Shown piece by piece: positions 58,346 through 64,000 of a stretch of DNA of 64,000 bases (position 1 is the first letter of the stretch; each line of letters opens with the position of its first letter). The notes beneath the pieces were generated by a model. The model was not told the DNA's origin, ran no database searches, and saw only the letters and a program-made list of their open reading frames with translations. This stretch comes from Chaetoderma sp. LZ-2023a. Lineage: Eukaryota > Mollusca > Caudofoveata > Chaetodermatida > Chaetodermatidae. Location: positions 59,994,369 through 60,058,368 of the forward strand of contig CM067370.1 in NCBI GenBank assembly GCA_034401795.1, read 5' to 3'. The position numbers and the translations under genes are program-made.

Positions 58346-58871
58346 CTATAATAAAATAAATTGGAAATAAAGCAATTCGCTAAAACTAATGAGAAAATCT
58401 TAAAGATGAGACGTCAAACACTAACATAACACTTCTCACTGAAGACGGGAATTACAAGGATTCATGAATAATATTGTTTGAAAGCACTAAATAGGATCCT
58501 ACGTAATCAGAGTGGTACTTGACTATTTTATAACATGGTAATTGATGGTATATAATAGGCATGGTTTCCCAAACCTCGAAAACGGGAGTACTGACACCAA
58601 AACTGGTAACTCAAAACCCCAACAGACCCCCCTTTAGTGGGTTGGTCTGTAGTTTTATCAACCACTATAAAAACATACTTACTGTTCAATCACTACTTGC
58701 TAAATCAAATATCTGCATTTAGCTACCAGAATAAAATTTTCCGTATGCCTATATCATCACCATGCATACCCTTAACCAGGCTACTGGTGAGGAAACTCCC
58801 AGCATAAGCCTCAGTATAGACTGGCACCAGTCTGTACTCGCTCCTTGGTGACGCCTGTCACTAAGTGCGCC

Positions 58872-58883
58872 TGCGCATGCGCA
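58872..58883. promoter_or_regulatory. NRF-1 type palindrome in E4 terminal repeat
   Basis: TGCGCATGCGCA, a perfect consensus match at the family-conserved place. Confidence 0.6.
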
Positions 58884-58985
58884 ATAGATCCCAAATGGGA
58901 AAGAGATTCACTTTTCCAAATTTAAGTGCCATAAATCCTGACTAGATTCTCAAATCATTCCCATGCGGGGTGGCTGAGGTCGGTT

Positions 58986-59112
58986 CGTAGTGATTGAACG
59001 GTAAGTATGTTTTTATAGTGGTTAATAAAACTACAGACCAACCCACTAAGGGGTGGTATGTTGGGGTTGTTATTACACCACAAAAACATCTTGCCCGTTC
59101 AATCACTACTTG
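58986..59112. repeat. E4 internal complementary region
   Basis: TCGTAGTGATTGAACGGTAAG...AACCCACTAAGGGG, then TTATTACACCACAAAAACATC: complements of the two family-A termini fused. Confidence 0.8.
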
Positions 59113-59389
59113 GTAAACCCGTAGATTTGGTCAGTGCCGCACTGTGAACTTAGGTGGGTGGAGATTTGAGAATCCATAAGCAAGGATAAAAATCAAACAG
59201 AACGTAACCAAATGTTAATAACATAACAAAATGATACATCTTAATTAATCACACAGTGATTAACAAACAATGATTTCTTTAAACTTAAACAAATAAATAA
59301 TAATAAACCAATGAGAAAACTCACCATCTCACGCAGACAAACAGTCTTAACGGAAATGGAGTAGTGAGATTGGTAAATCGTCTTCAGCC

Positions 59390-61120
59390 TTTTAGATAGA
59401 AAACATGATATATCTAAAAGGAGTGCCGCTGCGCTCTGATATTATAAATAAAAAGGAGGTGAAAGAAGGCTCGGATTTCCATCCTACGACTTGCATTACC
59501 TCAAATAAAGAAGAGTCAGCGAAAGCGAAAGAGGGAGCCAAGTTCATGAGCTTAAATGTGAGAAAGATTAATAAGATCAGAGGAAGCCATCTCAAAACAA
59601 CGGTCTCAGAATTCCATCTGGCTATCTCTGGCATACACTATGCAGAAATGGGATAGATTGGATCTCTAAAAAAAAAAAATCAGTACAACGGTTGAAACTT
59701 TAAAAGAAATTTTAATTAAAAAAACCCCAAAAAACCCTCAATATACTGAAGTCAGTCAGACGGTAAATAGGAAGATACAATATTTAAAATAACTGGCTTA
59801 GCTGGGATACAGTTAAATTGAATTTTTGATAAAAAATCCCTTCTAGGATATAAGACTAGACCGTTCCCAGAATCAACACCCAGGCATGGATGCCAGGAAC
59901 AGGATCTGTCAAGAGACTAAGGTCTGCACACCATACTTCTAAAGTTTTAAGACAGACCTTGAAAACTCGGCGAGTTGACTCCCCCCTGGCAGAAATACTG
60001 ATGTCCTGAGAACTCACAGAAAATCTAGTCTCGGGGATCAAACAGCCGAAACTCTCCAAAGATACTGACTGCAAATTCCTGAGACTGAATGAATACACTA
60101 AACTCTTACTTTAGACATGAGGTCCGGGGAGACTGGAAGAAGACAAGTGAAGACTACCCGGAGACAAAAAAGGAAATCTGCAACGCAGATCCACTTTGGT
60201 CAAAAGGGAGCTATCAGAGGAAATTCTCAAATCTGATCCCTGACCTACCTCAAGAGCAACGGAATCAGGAAAGATGGCGGAAACGCATAATCAAACAACC
60301 CTAACAAGGACTGAAACAGAGCGTCCACCACCAATGCCTGAAATTCGGAAAAAGGGGGCTACAAGAGGAATTTTTAGCATACCGACAGGACGCAAAAAAT
60401 CTAAGAGGGAACAATCCCTATGCTTAATCGATTGACAACCGACCATAGAAAACTGGCCCTCTGAACAGGTGATCCCAGAATGAACCCCCTCTCATGGGAA
60501 GCGTCTGAGAAAAAACCAACACCAGAGGAGAAGACTTGACTTTTAAGAGAATTACAATCCGACCTAGGCTGCATTCCAGACCGCAGTTCTCTGGAATGAA
60601 ACTACTAGAATTAATAAAAATGCTCTGCATATACTAGCCAGTCGTTTATGTAAACATGAAGGTAAATAGAACCGTAAAATAAACCTGCCACGGCAGAACT
60701 GACGGGAGAAGAATCGCATGCCCGGATTCAGATTGGTGAAAACTGAGATAAGTCCTCCATCTAGAATATTGAAGATAAGATAAGAGGAAAAAACTCCTCA
60801 GATTGAGATCGGACGCCATCCACCCAACTTCTTGGTGCTCCCAATTGGAACGAATTCTAAGGACTACTTAGAATCATGAACTCCAACTCGTCCTCTAAGG
60901 CTCCCATCTTCACCAGGAAGGAATGAAAGGAGACCACCTAGAAACGATGGACAAAGGACGATGAAAATCCAATAGGAGCGAAAAAACCCACCGATGATCT
61001 CTGAATCAAGAGACCCGAATGAGGGCTTACCAAGTCTCCCAAAATTAGAGACAGGCGCCAACCTACTAGACCGCTGGGGAAAGATGGGAAGGGGGGGGGG
61101 GGGGGGGGGAAGGAGCAATG
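59390..61120 (-). pseudogene. E4 recombinase and pol remnants
   Basis: Around 59460-59560 the minus strand keeps the region of the HxxR box (AHEL, changed) and FEVMQVVGWKSE. Pol is represented only by scraps: the GVDSPRVFK overlap near 59970, and parts of the RT amino end near 60780-60880. About 1 kb is missing relative to E2. An oligo-G run at 61090-61110 lies near the gag/pol border. Confidence 0.6.
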
Positions 61121-64000
61121 GATCCTAAGGCAATGGAAGAGGAAGAGATAAAATATGATAAAGAGAAAAGGATGGGCCTACCCAGGCTACCACCATCCCT
61201 TCTGATTCTCTTACTCTGAACCCCTTATAGGAACAACCTCTAAGACTAGATTAGGAAATAACACAAGCCCCTTCTCATCTGATAAGAGGCCTGCCGGACC
61301 TGGAATCTAGAACAATGAGCAAAAAAGGGGTCAGATTAATCCTCCTCCTCGAATCGGGCTTAGAACCTGAAGACAGAGAAGAATTGGTAATTATCCTAGA
61401 AAGATAAGCACCAACCTCAACAGGCCTGAGACTCTTCCTCTATGGAAGGATTAAAGAGGGTTTTTTTAAAAAGAAGTTTCTCTACACAGAAAACGAAGAT
61501 CCTTTGGAGGATCTACGACTGACAGAATCAGCCCTAAAAATATGGAAGATGATTGACCCAATATATCATAGGCCAAAGGGAGGAATTGTAATAAGAATAC
61601 TTCAAAACAAAGTTTATTAACTTCGGATGGCTTTTCTATGTATTCTCTTAGAGGCAACGAAGTCAAAGAAACTACAGACTGAGTTCAAAAAGCCTCTAAG
61701 GATAGAGGTTAGAGATTTCTAAATACCTCAGAGGGACTGAATACCTCTTCCTGCTCCTAGAAAAAAACATCTTCCGAAAAAAGAGCTAGAAGGATAGCTG
61801 ATTTAAACTGTGCCGTACATACAGATTCCCAACTAAAAAGATCCGCAGAAGATTCAACCGTGGCAAAATTCTTCAGATTAGAAATAAACTGAAAGAACAT
61901 TAGAACAAGAAAAATTGGGCAGACGAGAAAAAACTCATCCTGAAGAAAAAGAGAGAGACAAGAAGGAATCCAATAAAGAAACGAGGACCAATCGTCCGAG
62001 CAACCCCGGAAGGGAAGAAACCTTCTCACGTTAGTACCTCGACTGATCCAAGAATAGAATCTAGAGACAATAGAAAAAACACGGAAATAGATAAGCGACT
62101 GAACGAGGAATCCCAGATTACAAAAACAAACAGAACACTAAACCAAAGACAGCAAATAGAAAACTAATTACTGAGAATGAAAAATTCGAAAAAATTCGAT
62201 CTAGATGAATAAAGATGAAGAAAAAATAGAAAGATAAGAGAGAAGAAAAGAATTAAAAGGAACAGATTAGAAAAAAGGAGAAGAAAGAAACGTGATACGA
62301 AGAGCAAGAACAGGATAAACTGGAAAAGGAAAATGAGAAACCCAGTGAAGAATGAATGACAGAATGCTAGGAGAACAAGAAAAGAGAGATGCAAAAGGAC
62401 TTACCGAGAAGAGGAAGAGAGAGATAAGAAGCCATGCATTAAAGAGCGGAGGACAAATCATCCGAATAGGCACTAACAGGGAAAAAAACTTCCTCAGATC
62501 CCTGATCTCGACTGACCCAGGAATAGAAAGACTAGTGGAAACAGAAGAGCGATAGAACGAAGACACAAAAAAAGACTAAACCAGAGACAATGAATAGAAA
62601 ACTAGATATTGAAAAAGAAAAAACAGACACAATAGGATATTGATGACCACAGTGAATAAGAAGATAAAGAATAAAAAAGGAAAGAATTAGAAGAAAAAGA
62701 GGAGAAAAAGATAAGATGAAGAAGGGAAACCTAATACATAAAAATAAGACTATTATAAACAGAAAAACGAAAAGAGAAAGGGAAAGCAAGAATAAAGAGA
62801 TTCTAACAACCATAGAATAAAAAAGGAAAGAGGGAGAATAGCGCAAAGCAAATTGAGTCAGAGCTAAGGAAATATTATTAGAAGAATCTGAATGATCAGA
62901 CAATTCATAACCGTAAGCTCTAAAATAACTCCCGGAAAGAGAGCCAGTAAAAGCTGATAAACTGGAAACGGAATTAGGTATCTATCCAGATCTAACAGAG
63001 CCGGACAACACCTTTCAAACCGGAAGTGAAAGCACTACTACCAGCAATAGATAAAACAAAAACGGAACCGGAAACGGTAATTGGAAGTTAAGCCGGATCT
63101 AACAGACCCGGAAATAAACTTCTCATACCAGAAGTAGAAGCACTACTACCGGAAACAGATACAACGAAAGCACCCCTCCGACCGGAAGTAGATACATACT
63201 CGGAAACGAAAAAACTGGAAACGGAAAATGAAGACAGAAGCTTGACCGGATCTAACAAACCCGGAAAGCACCTCCCAAACTTGTAGCATTTTCTCAACAC
63301 CACTACAATAACTGAAGTGAAAGAACCGTAACCAGAAATAAATAAATAACAGATGTTCGACCGGATCGAAGAGACCCTGACAAGCACCTCTCATACCGGA
63401 AGCAGAAAACACTACTACTACCGGAAAAGAAAAGGGGCAAAAAACGGAACCGGAAATGACAACAGATGATAGGCCAGATCTAACAGATCCGGAAAATCGT
63501 CTCTCCTAGTGGAAGCAGATACACTACTACCAGAAACGGAAGAGGAACCAGAACTTGAAAACAGAAGCTTGGCCAGATCAAACAGATCCAGAAAATAATG
63601 TCTCCTACCAGAAGCAGATACACTACCACCGGAAACGGAACCGGAAATTGATAATAGATGATTAGCAGGATCTAACATACCTGCAAAACCATCATTCCTA
63701 TCGGAAGCAGATACACTACTACCGGAAGTGAAGAGGAACCGGATATAGAACACAGATGATTAGCAGGATCTAGCAGACCAGGAAAATCATCTCTCCAACC
63801 AGAAGCAGATACACTACCACCGGAAACGGAAGCTGAAGCGGAACCGGAAATTGATAATAGATGATTAGCAGGATCTAACAGACCTGGACATCATCACTCC
63901 CACTGGAAGCAGATACACTACTACCGGAAGAAAAGCGGAACCGGATATTGAAAACAGATGATAAGCAAGGTCTAACAGACCTGGAAAATCAACACTCCAC
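61120..64000 (-). pseudogene. E4 gag remnants
   Basis: Blocks matching E1 gag, including the doubled ATCCTGAAGA(G/A) block at about 61935 and 62400. No long frame. The gag repeat array follows from 62930. Confidence 0.6.
62930..64000 (-). repeat. E4 gag repeat array, at least ten units, cut by the window edge
   Basis: GGATCTAACAGA(C/T)C-type boxes near 62988, 63091, 63248, 63362, 63477, 63570, 63667, 63763, 63868 and 63968. The minus strand encodes SGSSVSASGRRDDFPDLLDL-type units, with several frame breaks. Confidence 0.85.

Larger units (their letters stand above)
51234..58616 (-). mobile_element. DIRS-like retrotransposon E3, family A
   Basis: The left terminal repeat is at 51234-51600, with the internal complementary region at 51631-51770. 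Recombinase (52130-53000), pol (53000-54900) and gag (54733-58345) remains follow on the minus strand. The right end is lost: at 58616, just after AACTGGTAACTCAAAA, the sequence turns into the left terminus of E4. In E1 the homologous stretch (ACCGGTAACTCATAAACC, 29445) continues about 180 bp further before its right repeat. E3 keeps the longest gag of the family and the Cys-rich amino end. Confidence 0.85.
58617..64000 (-). mobile_element. DIRS-like retrotransposon E4, family A (runs off the window)
   Basis: The left terminal repeat starts at 58617 (CCCCAACAGACC) and carries an NRF-1 type site at 58872-58883. The internal complementary region is at 58986-59112. Recombinase and pol remains (59390-61120) and gag (61120 to the edge) follow on the minus strand. 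It is the most decayed copy: no RT motif is intact. It shares the doubled gag block with E1, so these two belong to one subfamily. Confidence 0.8.

Overview
The window looks like nuclear DNA of an invertebrate animal, most likely a lophotrochozoan and plausibly a bivalve mollusc. This is an inference from spliceable exons with long introns, several DIRS-type tyrosine-recombinase retrotransposons, a Penelope-like fragment, and many non-autonomous elements carrying 150-180 bp tandem cores of the kind described from bivalve genomes. Nothing bacterial is present: no operons and no CRISPR. I recognised no tRNA or rRNA.

Host gene. The minus strand from 7531 to the left edge is one uninterrupted reading frame of 2,510 codons. 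I read it codon by codon and found no stop. It begins after a good 3' splice site and leaves the window at position 1. It encodes a hydrophilic, probably nuclear protein with five canonical AT-hooks and, at its end, about 2.1 kb of in-frame minisatellite built on a 13-residue acidic repeat. A small exon at 30060-30288 (minus) has an acceptor, an ATG and a GTGAGT donor, all in the matching phase. It is my candidate for the first coding exon, which would imply a 22.5 kb intron.

7.5-21.4 kb (intron): interspersed fold-back elements, an AATTAC-ended element, a long inverted repeat with about 0.65 kb arms, a 40 bp perfect palindrome, a 43 bp CpG-rich triplication, and two copies of an element ending in GCTCACCT / AGGTGAGC.

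21.4-64 kb is dominated by DIRS-like elements, all coding on the minus strand. Family A has four copies: E1 (21391-29917, both ends present), E2 (35341-46236, truncated), E3 (51234-58616) and E4 (58617 to the edge). Family B has one copy, EN (36258-43354), inserted inside the recombinase gene of E2. Each left end shows the DIRS hallmark: a terminal repeat followed by an internal complementary region made of the complements of both termini. Gene order on the minus strand is gag, RT-RNase H-methylase-like, tyrosine recombinase. All copies carry stops or frameshifts. Every family-A terminal repeat contains a perfect NRF-1 type palindrome.

Between the DIRS copies lie a hormone-receptor-site satellite (30.5-32.7 kb), other tandem arrays, a Penelope-like GIY-YIG fragment (46.7-47.0 kb), a frameshifted two-zinc-finger acidic ORF (47.08-47.83 kb), and a promoter-like block with helically phased CCGGCTAC boxes upstream of a TATA box (48.19-48.49 kb). 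The last three are the least ordinary part of the window after the giant exon.
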